Assembly: GCA_964363695.1 (NCBI GenBank) | Contig: CAYIJI010000049.1 | Location: forward strand, 1 to 6,717 | From: JAMCZZ01 sp964363695 | Lineage (GTDB): Bacteria; Patescibacteriota; UBA1384; XYA2-FULL-43-10; 1-14-0-10-43-13 | DNA length: 6,717 nucleotides | Direction: 5' to 3' | Shown here: in pieces, positions 1 to 5,247 of the stretch | Layout of the letters: each line of letters opens with the position of its first letter | Position numbering within the stretch: position 1 is the first letter of the stretch | Notes under the pieces: generated by a model | Told to the model about the DNA's origin: nothing | The model's database searches: none | The model's input: only the letters and a program-made list of their open reading frames with translations | Position numbers and translations under genes: made by a program

Positions 1-1
1 A

Positions 2-517
2 AACGATAGATTTCTTCGAGCTAACGAACAGATCAGATTTTCCCCTCTTACAATCATTGATGAAAGTGGAGAAAAACTGGGAGAAATGTCTCGATTAGAT
101 GCCATTGCAAAAGCCCGTGAAATGGGTCTTGATTTAGTTGAAATAAATCCGACTGCCCGTCCGCCGATCTGCAAAATTATGGATTTTGGCAAATTCAAGT
201 ACGATCAATCCAAAAAATTGAAGGAGAGCCGGGCCAAGCAAAAAGAGGTTGAGCTCAAAGAAATACGCTTAACTTTTAAAATCGGTGACCACGACATTGA
301 GTATAAAGCCAAAAATGCTCGTCTATTCTTCGATCAAGGCAATAAGGTTAAAGTATCGATGAGACTAAGAGGACGCGAAAATGCATTTGTCGAAAATGCA
401 TTCGAAGTGTTCAAAAAATTTGCAGAGAAAGCTGAATTAGATTACGAATATCGCCCTATAAAGTCAGGTAATCAAATCACTGCAATGATGGCAGAAAAGA
501 AAAAAGAAATTAAATAA
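2..517 (+). CDS. infC: Translation initiation factor IF-3 (5'-truncated by window edge)
   Basis: IF-3 binds the 30S subunit, keeps it apart from 50S and checks the start codon and initiator tRNA. The frame is open from base 2, so 171 residues are visible; the family is usually about 170-180 long, so only a few N-terminal residues and the start codon (often a rare AUU in infC) are outside the window. The N-domain begins with RANEQIR. The family signature KIMDFGKFKYDQ follows around residues 59-70, then a lysine-rich linker, and a C-domain with IGDHDIEYK and VSMRLRGRE. The ATG at 86 lies inside the N-domain (LGEMS) and is not the true start. It heads the conserved infC-rpmI-rplT operon, but is separated from rpmI by a 230-bp gap filled by a repeat. 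Identification is secure; only the 5' end is unknown. Confidence 0.97.
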   Translation, partial: NDRFLRANEQIRFSPLTIIDESGEKLGEMSRLDAIAKAREMGLDLVEINPTARPPICKIMDFGKFKYDQSKKLKESRAKQKEVELKEIRLTFKIGDHDIEYKAKNARLFFDQGNKVKVSMRLRGRENAFVENAFEVFKKFAEKAELDYEYRPIKSGNQITAMMAEKKKEIK

Positions 518-529
518 ACTGTAATTCTC

Positions 530-726
530 ACACAGATCTTTTACACAGATCGCCGCAGATGAAGATTATTGATACTTGACACTGGATGCTGGAGATTAGA
601 ATTTGAAATTGGAAGCTGGACATTCGAACCTCAACCTTCCAGCCTCAAAATCAAACTTCCAGTTTCTAGGGTCTAGCCTCAAATAGTAAATGAATCTGTG
701 AATATCAGTGTTATGAAATCCGTGTT
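530..726. repeat. Long hairpin-like intergenic repeat, copy A
   Basis: This 197-bp element fills the infC-rpmI gap and recurs at 947-1143. Positions 530-682 match 947-1099 without gaps, with 10 differences in 153 bases by my count, all transitions. After about ten unrelated bases, 693-726 matches 1111-1143 with four substitutions and one indel. It starts with a direct duplication of ACACAGATC (530-538 and 543-551). The outer arms are complementary: CGCAGAT (554-560) pairs with ATCTGTG (694-700) using one G-U. The inner arms also pair, for example GCTGGA (615-620) with TCCAGC (638-643). The whole unit can therefore fold as a long imperfect hairpin. It carries no ORF of its own. It resembles the palindromic CACAGAT/ATCTGTG intergenic repeats I recall from environmental bacterial genomes; that resemblance is from memory. 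Confidence 0.9.
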
Positions 727-737
727 AGAAATACTTT

Positions 738-740
738 GGA
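738..740 (+). promoter_or_regulatory. Weak ribosome binding site of rpmI, deciding its start
   Basis: GGA, seven bases before the ATG at 748, is the only Shine-Dalgarno-like match. It favours the ATG over the in-frame TTG at 736, which overlaps it. The same layout (GGAAAA and an AT-rich spacer) precedes rplT. Confidence 0.5.
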
Positions 741-747
741 AAATATT

Positions 748-930
748 ATGAAGCTAAAAACACACAAAGCAACTGTTAAAAGAGTTAAGAGAACACCAGC
801 AGGCAAGTTGCTTCGAGTTAAATCTGCAAAAAGCCATCTTTTGTCCCATAAATCCGATAGAACAAAGATCTCATTAACTATTAGCAAAGCTGATAGTAGC
901 AGGGTAAAAAAATTAGCACCATACCTATAA
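748..930 (+). CDS. rpmI: 50S ribosomal protein L35
   Basis: L35 is a small, very basic protein of the large ribosomal subunit. The 60-residue product starts MKLKTHKA, matching the family's usual M-K-x-K-T-H-K-[AS] beginning, and continues with the typical KRVKRTPAGKLLR and SHLLSHKSDRTK blocks. I chose the ATG at 748 rather than the in-frame TTG at 736, because the conserved N-terminus begins exactly there and a GGA lies seven bases upstream. At 60 residues it is slightly shorter than the usual ~64. It sits between infC and rplT as in most bacteria, but here it is boxed in by two copies of the same ~197-bp repeat. It is probably co-transcribed with its neighbours. A reverse-strand ORF at 711-950 is a shadow of it. 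Confidence 0.96.
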   Translation: MKLKTHKATVKRVKRTPAGKLLRVKSAKSHLLSHKSDRTKISLTISKADSSRVKKLAPYL

Positions 931-946
931 TTAAACAGAACTTCCA

Positions 947-1143
947 ACACAGATCTTTTACACAGATCGCCGCAGATGAAGATTGTTGATGCTTGACACT
1001 AGATGCTGGAAATTAGAATTTGAAACTGGAAGCTAGACATTCGAACTTCAACCTTCCAGCCTCAAGATCAAACTTCTAGTCTCTAGGGTCTAGCCTCAAT
1101 AATATAAGCCAATCTGCGAGTATCAGCGTTATAAATCAGTGTT
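947..1143. repeat. Long hairpin-like intergenic repeat, copy B
   Basis: This is the second copy of the element at 530-726, in the same orientation, filling the rpmI-rplT gap. The first 38 bases are identical to copy A. The outer arm CGCAGAT (971-977) pairs perfectly with ATCTGCG (1112-1118), and CTAGA (999-1003) pairs with TCTAG (1089-1093). The right end lies about ten bases before the rplT ribosome binding site, just as copy A ends next to that of rpmI. The element is non-coding on both strands as far as I can see. A gene-sized duplication including rpmI is not the explanation, since the coding sequences beside the two copies are unrelated. Confidence 0.9.
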
Positions 1144-1165
1144 GTAATCTCTTTAGGAAAAATAT

Positions 1166-1507
1166 ATGAGAGTTAAAACAGGCGTGGTCAGAAGAGCCAA
1201 GCACAAAAATATATTAAAAAAAGCAAAAGGCTATATCGGACGAAGAAAATCCGTTTTTAAACTTGCAAAACAAGCTGTAATTAAAGCCGGGCAATATGCT
1301 TATCGCGACAGAAGGAATAAGAAAAGAGATTTTCGTGCTCTTTGGATTGTAAAGATCAATGCCGCAGTAAGACAATTTGATATGAGCTACTCAGTTTTTA
1401 TAAAGAAGTTGGCCGAAGCTAAAATTAAGCTGAACAGAAAAATGTTAGCTGACTTCGCCCAAAACGAACCTGAAACTTTTAAAGCGATTGTAAAAGAACT
1501 CAAATAA
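1166..1507 (+). CDS. rplT: 50S ribosomal protein L20
   Basis: L20 binds 23S rRNA early in 50S assembly; in several bacteria it also represses its own operon by binding structured mRNA. The 113-residue product is near the usual 114-119. It opens MRVKTGVVRRAKHKNILKKAKG, then GRRKSVFKLAKQAV, YRDRRNKKRDFRALWI and INAAVRQFDMSYSVFI, all typical L20 blocks in the expected order. The start is the ATG at 1166, with AGGA (1155-1158) seven bases upstream. It is the last gene of the infC-rpmI-rplT operon and is followed 15 bases later by a strong hairpin terminator shared with the opposing lspA. The 235-bp gap before it holds repeat copy B. I did not recognise an L20-binding pseudoknot, though the repeats occupy the place where one might be sought. 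Confidence 0.97.
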   Translation: MRVKTGVVRRAKHKNILKKAKGYIGRRKSVFKLAKQAVIKAGQYAYRDRRNKKRDFRALWIVKINAAVRQFDMSYSVFIKKLAEAKIKLNRKMLADFAQNEPETFKAIVKELK

Positions 1508-1522
1508 TAGACCGTCGTTATA

Positions 1523-1563
1523 CATACAAAAAATCTCCTATTGTCTAGGAGATTTTTTGTATG
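1523..1563. terminator. Bidirectional intrinsic terminator between rplT and lspA
   Basis: A perfect 18-bp stem (1523-1540 pairing with 1546-1563) closes a 5-base TTGTC loop. The stem has a TCTCCTA/TAGGAGA core followed by A6/T6 runs, so the transcript from either strand ends in a U-run. It lies 15 bases after the rplT stop and suits the convergent arrangement. Unusually, it overlaps the end of lspA: the lspA stop codon (1538-1540) and its last residues are encoded inside the hairpin. Confidence 0.9.
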
Positions 1564-1975
1564 GACCTGATGCAATAAAAAGCACTGAGACAAAACAACC
1601 TGTGGTAATGAAAATATCGGCTAAGTTAAAAACCGGGAAGTTCCCGATAGCAATATAGTCAATACTGCCACCATAAATCAGACGATCTACAATATTTGAG
1701 ATAGCTCCTCCGGCGATAAATATAATTAAAAATCCGAACTTTTCCCGGAAAAAATATAATACAGCTAACAAGGTAACAGACAGCATTATTGATATAAAAT
1801 TGTTGCCGTACAGTCCGAAAAATAATCCGTCATTGACATCAACAAAATAGAACTTTTGCACAATAAATCCGGTAAGTTGCAACAGCAAAATCAGCGCTAG
1901 AACCGAAGCACAGATCTCGAAATTAGAAAGTTTAAAAGCGTTATATTTTTCTAGAATAGAAGCCTTGGGGCTCAT
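1538..1975 (-). CDS. lspA: Lipoprotein signal peptidase (signal peptidase II)
   Basis: LspA is an aspartyl protease of the cytoplasmic membrane that cuts the signal peptide from prolipoproteins after Lgt has lipidated them. The 145-residue product has about four hydrophobic segments (roughly residues 20-40, 57-75, 80-94 and 118-137). The two catalytic aspartates appear in the expected motifs: NIVDR (D97) and FNLADIFI (D120), with GGAISN just before the first. The usual first motif, LDQxTK in the first membrane segment, reads LLQLTG here, so its Asp and Lys are missing. The start ATG (1975) overlaps the TGA of the dksA-like gene as ATGA, which suggests translational coupling. It is the last gene of lgt-dksA-lspA, and its 3' end lies inside the bidirectional terminator. 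The family call is firm; the altered first motif is noted as a finding. Confidence 0.93.
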   Translation of the reverse strand: MSPKASILEKYNAFKLSNFEICASVLALILLLQLTGFIVQKFYFVDVNDGLFFGLYGNNFISIMLSVTLLAVLYFFREKFGFLIIFIAGGAISNIVDRLIYGGSIDYIAIGNFPVFNLADIFITTGCFVSVLFIASGPYKKSPRQ

Positions 1976-2319
1976 CTTTTTCTTTTGGTTTTCAACTTTC
2001 CATTACACGAAACGCAGAGCTCAGCGTAGGGCATAATGTCAAGCCGTCCCCGCTCGATATTTTCCTTGCATTCCAAACAACGACCGTATGTCCCGTTTTC
2101 AATAGCCTTAAGAGCCTTCTGTATTTTTTTAAGCAAAATTTCTAACTGATCATCAAGTGAAAGATTGCTTTCATAGTCCGCTAACTCTTGAAGGTTGTCC
2201 TCATCGTCACCGCCGTAGTCAGGATATTTTTTTAAGACCTTCATTCTGGCCTCTATTCTCTCTTTTTCCTTTAGCATAATTTCTTTTTGCTTTTCCATAA
2301 AATTAGCTGTTAAGTTCAT
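1972..2319 (-). CDS. DksA/TraR-family C4 zinc-finger protein
   Basis: DksA/TraR proteins enter the secondary channel of RNA polymerase and alter promoter response, often with ppGpp in Proteobacteria. This 115-residue protein has a charged helical N-terminal half (residues ~8-75, likely coiled coil) and the family's C-terminal zinc finger, YGRCLEC...LCVSC, with C81, C84, C102 and C105 spaced C-x2-C-x17-C-x2-C and the usual RLDIMPYAELC. The DxxDxA tip of E. coli DksA is not clearly kept (DDEDNLQEL lies near it), so DksA-like regulation should not be assumed. The start at 2319 is backed by AAGGAG (2326-2331) six bases upstream; M8 is a less likely alternative. It overlaps the end of lgt by 17 bp and the start of lspA by 4 bp. 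Its placement between two lipoprotein-processing genes implies co-expression, not necessarily a shared function. Confidence 0.9.
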   Translation of the reverse strand: MNLTANFMEKQKEIMLKEKERIEARMKVLKKYPDYGGDDEDNLQELADYESNLSLDDQLEILLKKIQKALKAIENGTYGRCLECKENIERGRLDIMPYAELCVSCNGKLKTKRKR

Positions 2320-3052
2320 TATTATCTCCTTCCTTCCGCACCTTTAGCAATAATATTGTTGCTGTAAACGAAATCAAAATTATAATTAAACTAAACAATT
2401 GACCGGTTGATAAGTTCAAAAATATTTTACTCTCGTCCCTCCAGAAATCAATGATAAATCTACCGCCAGAATAAAGCAATAGGGTCAGAAGAAAAATAAA
2501 ACCGGGCTTATTTTTTTTATCGCTTAAAAACACTGCTAAAACCGCCAGAAAAATGAATAAGCATAAGATAGCCTCATAAAAAGGAAGCGGAAAACCATTA
2601 GAAATTGAGCTAAAATTTACAAATTTCTCGGCATTAGAGTAATCGCCCGCCAAAACATCGCCCAGCCTGCCGAATAATAAGCCGATAGGGAAACCCAAAG
2701 CCAGAGAATCAAACCAATCTAGAACCGGTTGTTTTTCAATTAAGAGGAGGATTAGAAAAGCCAACCCCCCAAAAAGAAATCCCCCATAAGAAATAAGCCC
2801 GCCTTCCCATATTAGGAAAATTTGCATTATACTGTTAAACTGATCCGGGTACAGTATAAAATATGAAATCCTAGCACCAATTATTCCAGCTAAAAGAGTA
2901 TAAATGATATTACCAAATAAAAAAGAGCCGGCAAGTCCTTTTTTTCTGGAAACAAAAGCTGTTATTGCAATACCAATAGCCATTCCCAGAACTATAAAGA
3001 CACCATGAGAGTAAAAATTGAGACTTCCGATTTTAAATAAAATAGGATACAT
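2303..3052 (-). CDS. lgt: Prolipoprotein diacylglyceryl transferase
   Basis: Lgt transfers diacylglycerol from phosphatidylglycerol to the lipobox cysteine of prolipoproteins, the first step of lipoprotein maturation, in the cytoplasmic membrane. The 249-residue, strongly hydrophobic protein has about seven membrane segments. Family landmarks are the N-terminus MYPILFKIGSLNFYSHG, IWEGGLISYGGFLFGG (81-96), GRLGDVLAGD (128-137) and YSGGRFIIDFWRDE (194-207). Several residues that are functional in E. coli Lgt differ: the Y26 position is H16, H103 is Y89, N146 is D132, E151 is D137 and E243 is D202, while R143 (R129) and R239 (R198) are kept. The ATG at 3052 is chosen because the conserved N-terminus begins there, although no clear Shine-Dalgarno precedes it. 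It is first in the lgt-dksA-lspA operon, transcribed from a promoter about 75 bases upstream. Confidence 0.93.
   Translation of the reverse strand: MYPILFKIGSLNFYSHGVFIVLGMAIGIAITAFVSRKKGLAGSFLFGNIIYTLLAGIIGARISYFILYPDQFNSIMQIFLIWEGGLISYGGFLFGGLAFLILLLIEKQPVLDWFDSLALGFPIGLLFGRLGDVLAGDYSNAEKFVNFSSISNGFPLPFYEAILCLFIFLAVLAVFLSDKKNKPGFIFLLTLLLYSGGRFIIDFWRDESKIFLNLSTGQLFSLIIILISFTATILLLKVRKEGDNNELNS
2326..2331 (-). promoter_or_regulatory. Strong Shine-Dalgarno of the dksA-like gene, inside the intergenic edge of lgt
   Basis: The minus strand reads AAGGAG followed by six bases (ATAATA) and ATG at 2319. It is the best ribosome binding site in the window and lies within the last codons of lgt, so ribosomes can start here independently of lgt termination. 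Confidence 0.85.
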
Positions 3053-3132
3053 GGGCTAAAAGACTCTAAAAAAGCTATTAGTCAGTAAATAAACGCCAAA
3101 TTGTACTAAATTCCAAGACTCTCCCTTAAGAT

Positions 3133-3163
3133 ATTATAGCTTGTTATTGACCAATATTGTCAA
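3133..3163 (-). promoter_or_regulatory. Predicted sigma70-type promoter for lgt-dksA-lspA
   Basis: The minus strand has consensus hexamers TTGACA (3158-3163) and TATAAT (3133-3138), separated by 19 bases, slightly longer than the ideal 17. The start would fall near 3126, leaving a leader of about 75 bases before lgt. The site is interlocked with the lepB promoter on the other strand. It is predicted from sequence only. Confidence 0.6.
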
Positions 3164-3176
3164 GGATTGATAAAAT
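3147..3176 (+). promoter_or_regulatory. Predicted sigma70-type promoter for lepB
   Basis: TTGACC (3147-3152) and TAAAAT (3171-3176) are 18 bases apart. The start would be near 3183, giving a short leader of about 24 bases, with AAAGGA (3197-3202) four bases before the lepB ATG. Its -35 lies within the spacer of the opposing lgt promoter. Confidence 0.5.
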
Positions 3177-3206
3177 AGATTGGAAGAACAATAAACAAAG
3201 GAACAG

Positions 3207-3902
3207 ATGGATAAATTCAATGACACCGATAGAGACGAGCAGGATTTAAATTCAGAGGAATTAAACAACTTTGGAGCAGAAGATAATCCCGCAAAAGATT
3301 TCCTTTATTTTGTCTTCGATCTCCTAAAAACCGGTATAGTCGTCTTTATTGTGGCATTTTCCTTAAGATATTTTGCGATTCAGCCATTTGTGGTGGACGG
3401 CGAGTCAATGATGCCTAATTTCGTGAATAATGAATACATCTTAGCGGAAAAAGTATCATATCTTTTTGGAGAGCCTAAGAGAGGAGATGTTGTAGTGTTC
3501 CGTTATCCTGGAAACCCAAATGTGAGCTACATTAAAAGAATCATCGGCCTCCAGGGAGAAACAATCACGATCGCAAACGACTCGGTTAAGATCACAAGTA
3601 AAGACTATCCAACCGGCACAACTTTAGACGAGCAATACATACCTAGAGCTATGGTAACAGTAGTCTCAAATAGTGAAAATGGAGCCCTAATAAAAACGCT
3701 TGGGAATGATGAATATTTCGTAATGGGAGACAACCGCCAGCATTCCTCTGATTCTAGAGAATGGGGGGTTCTGCCAAAAGCAAACATCATCGGCCGTACG
3801 TGGTTGACAATCCTGCCGGTAGACAAATTTGGAGTTCAAAAACAAGTAAAATACTCTTTCTTACTTAGATCTTTTTCTTCTCTGGTTGCGGCCAACAGAT
3901 AA
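3207..3902 (+). CDS. lepB: Signal peptidase I
   Basis: Signal peptidase I is a membrane-bound Ser/Lys protease that removes signal peptides from exported proteins on the outer face of the membrane. The 231-residue product has an acidic N-terminal tail (residues 1-30, unusually rich in D, E and N), one membrane segment (about 35-58), then the catalytic boxes: GESMMP with the nucleophile S67, YIKRIIG with the general base K110, and GDNRQHSSDSR (174-184) ending in EWG. AAAGGA lies four bases before the ATG. A basic, Ser/Leu-rich C-terminal tail of about 20 residues runs into the 3' end of the convergent der gene with a 42-bp antisense overlap. It is divergent from lgt, so lipoprotein and general signal-peptide processing genes share one regulatory region. 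Confidence 0.95.
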   Translation: MDKFNDTDRDEQDLNSEELNNFGAEDNPAKDFLYFVFDLLKTGIVVFIVAFSLRYFAIQPFVVDGESMMPNFVNNEYILAEKVSYLFGEPKRGDVVVFRYPGNPNVSYIKRIIGLQGETITIANDSVKITSKDYPTGTTLDEQYIPRAMVTVVSNSENGALIKTLGNDEYFVMGDNRQHSSDSREWGVLPKANIIGRTWLTILPVDKFGVQKQVKYSFLLRSFSSLVAANR

Positions 3903-5210
3903 TAGATCGATGAATATCGGGGACCCTTCCAGGGGAAAAACGTCTCTTATTTTGTTCTCCATGTATCTGATTTGGGTGTAGTGAGGTTTTTCCCTTGTGT
4001 ATCTGAGTTCAAATATTGGCGGATTGGCTTTTTTTTGTTGAAGCGATTTGGCATTTTGCAATTGGAAATTTGAGTCTTTTGCAAATTGGAGAATTTGATC
4101 CAAATCTTCTTGCTCTATCTTAGTTCCGCGATTTTTGTTTACTTTAATCACCTGATTCAGGAGCGCATTTACGTTATCCCCATTTTGAGCGGAAGTGAAA
4201 ACTACCGGCAGCCAAGGCATAAAATTTAAGGCCTCTTGCAGATGGCCCAAAGTTTCTGACATAAATAATTCCGTATCCCCTTCGACAAGATCGATTTTGT
4301 TGACAGTCAAGATCACTCCTTTTCCGTATTCCTTAGCTTGACCCAGAATGTGAACATCGCCGGCCACCAAACCCTCTTTTGCATCAATTATAAGGATAGC
4401 AACGTCTGAATTCTTCAAAGTTTTAATGGTTCGCAGGACGCTAAAGCTCTCAATCGTGTCTTTTACGATTTTTCCCCTGCGTCGCAACCCTGCAGTATCG
4501 AAAATTCTTATTTTCCCATCTTTATGGTGAAATACGACGTCCAAAGTGTCTCTAGTTGTACCTGCTTCAGCCGAAACAACAGCTCTTTTCTCTCCTAAAA
4601 TCGTATTTAAAAGGGTAGATTTTCCCACATTCGGCCGTCCGATTATTGCTAGGTTAATAACTCCCTTTTCTATTTTCTCCGGCATTTCCATCGGTATTTC
4701 TTCCGAGGAAAGCTCTTTTGAAATTTCATCAAGAAGGTCTCCGGTATTTTTGCCTGAAATTGCAGAGATAGGAATTACTTTAAAATTGCCAAACCGCTTA
4801 AACTCATCTAAAGCTTCTATTCGTTTGATGTTGTCGGCCTTGTTTACGGCAACTATGACTTTTTTGTCGATTTTTCTAAGCCTTCGAGCTACCTGCTTAT
4901 CCGCCTCGTTATCCTTGTCCTCCCAATCAACAATAAACACGATTAAGTCAGCGCTTTCGATTGCCAATTCAACACCTTCTTGAATGCTTTTATCAATCTC
5001 CGTCTTAGTGCCGGCTTCTATTCCGGCTACATCAATTAGGTTAAATTTTAGTCCTTGCCAAAGGACTTCGCCGTAAAGACGATCTCTGGTTGTGCCGGCA
5101 ATTGGAGTTTCAATTGCTTCTCTTTTGCCGATTAAGCGGTTAAACAAAGTAGACTTGCCTACATTTGGCCGTCCAATAAGAGCAACACTTTTTAAGTTTA
5201 ATGTTTCCAT
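3861..5210 (-). CDS. der: Ribosome assembly GTPase Der (EngA), double GTPase
   Basis: Der is an essential GTPase with two tandem G domains that acts in 50S subunit maturation. The 449-residue protein has the complete layout. G domain 1 has the P-loop GRPNVGKS at 13-20, GTTRDR at 39-44, DVAG at 60-63, NKAD at 123-126 and SAISG at 149-153. An acidic linker follows at about 165-182. G domain 2 has GRPNVGKST at 191-199, GTTRDT, DTAG at 228-231, NKID at 274-277 and SAQNG at 320-324. A C-terminal KH-like domain (about 360-449) ends in a basic tail. The first-domain G3 is DVAG instead of the common DTGG, but keeps DxxG. The start at 5210 fits the family but has no Shine-Dalgarno, and a promoter-like -10 lies only eight bases upstream. 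Its 3' end is antisense to lepB. Confidence 0.97.
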   Translation of the reverse strand: METLNLKSVALIGRPNVGKSTLFNRLIGKREAIETPIAGTTRDRLYGEVLWQGLKFNLIDVAGIEAGTKTEIDKSIQEGVELAIESADLIVFIVDWEDKDNEADKQVARRLRKIDKKVIVAVNKADNIKRIEALDEFKRFGNFKVIPISAISGKNTGDLLDEISKELSSEEIPMEMPEKIEKGVINLAIIGRPNVGKSTLLNTILGEKRAVVSAEAGTTRDTLDVVFHHKDGKIRIFDTAGLRRRGKIVKDTIESFSVLRTIKTLKNSDVAILIIDAKEGLVAGDVHILGQAKEYGKGVILTVNKIDLVEGDTELFMSETLGHLQEALNFMPWLPVVFTSAQNGDNVNALLNQVIKVNKNRGTKIEQEDLDQILQFAKDSNFQLQNAKSLQQKKANPPIFELRYTREKPHYTQIRYMENKIRDVFPLEGSPIFIDLLSVGRNQRRKRSK

Positions 5211-5218
5211 GAGGATTT

Positions 5219-5247
5219 ATTTTAACATTTTTTAAGTATTTAAGCAA
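5219..5247 (-). promoter_or_regulatory. Predicted promoter immediately upstream of der (possible leaderless transcript)
   Basis: The minus strand reads TTGCTT (5242-5247), a 17-base spacer, and TAAAAT (5219-5224), then eight bases to the der ATG. Initiation about seven bases after the -10 would place the 5' end at or next to the start codon. No Shine-Dalgarno is present in those eight bases. The hexamers are moderate, so this is tentative. Confidence 0.4.

Noticed and set aside
86..517. ATG at 86 as the start of infC
   Set aside because: The frame is open back to base 2 and the upstream residues (RANEQIR...IIDESGEKLG) are a normal IF-3 N-terminus, so the ATG is internal.
736..747. TTG at 736 as the start of rpmI, adding four residues
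   Set aside because: The family N-terminus begins at the ATG at 748, and the GGA that would serve as ribosome binding site overlaps this TTG.
711..950. Hydrophobic 79-residue reverse ORF over rpmI
   Set aside because: It is the antisense shadow of a lysine-rich gene (AAA/AAG read as TTT/CTT gives Phe/Leu), with no family resemblance.
518..1165. Repeats as a tRNA, riboswitch or recognised L20 leader
   Set aside because: I found no tRNA cloverleaf, known riboswitch core or L20 pseudoknot that I could support; only hairpin-like inverted repeats are visible.
1387..1593. 68-residue reverse ORF over the end of rplT and the terminator
   Set aside because: It is antisense to a certain ribosomal gene and crosses a strong terminator hairpin; no recognisable domain.
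3605..3826. 73-residue reverse ORF inside lepB
   Set aside because: It is antisense to the conserved catalytic region of signal peptidase I and has no domain.
4546..4983. 145-residue forward ORF opposite der
   Set aside because: It is antisense to both G domains of der; the Ser/Ile/Leu-rich composition is typical of a shadow frame.
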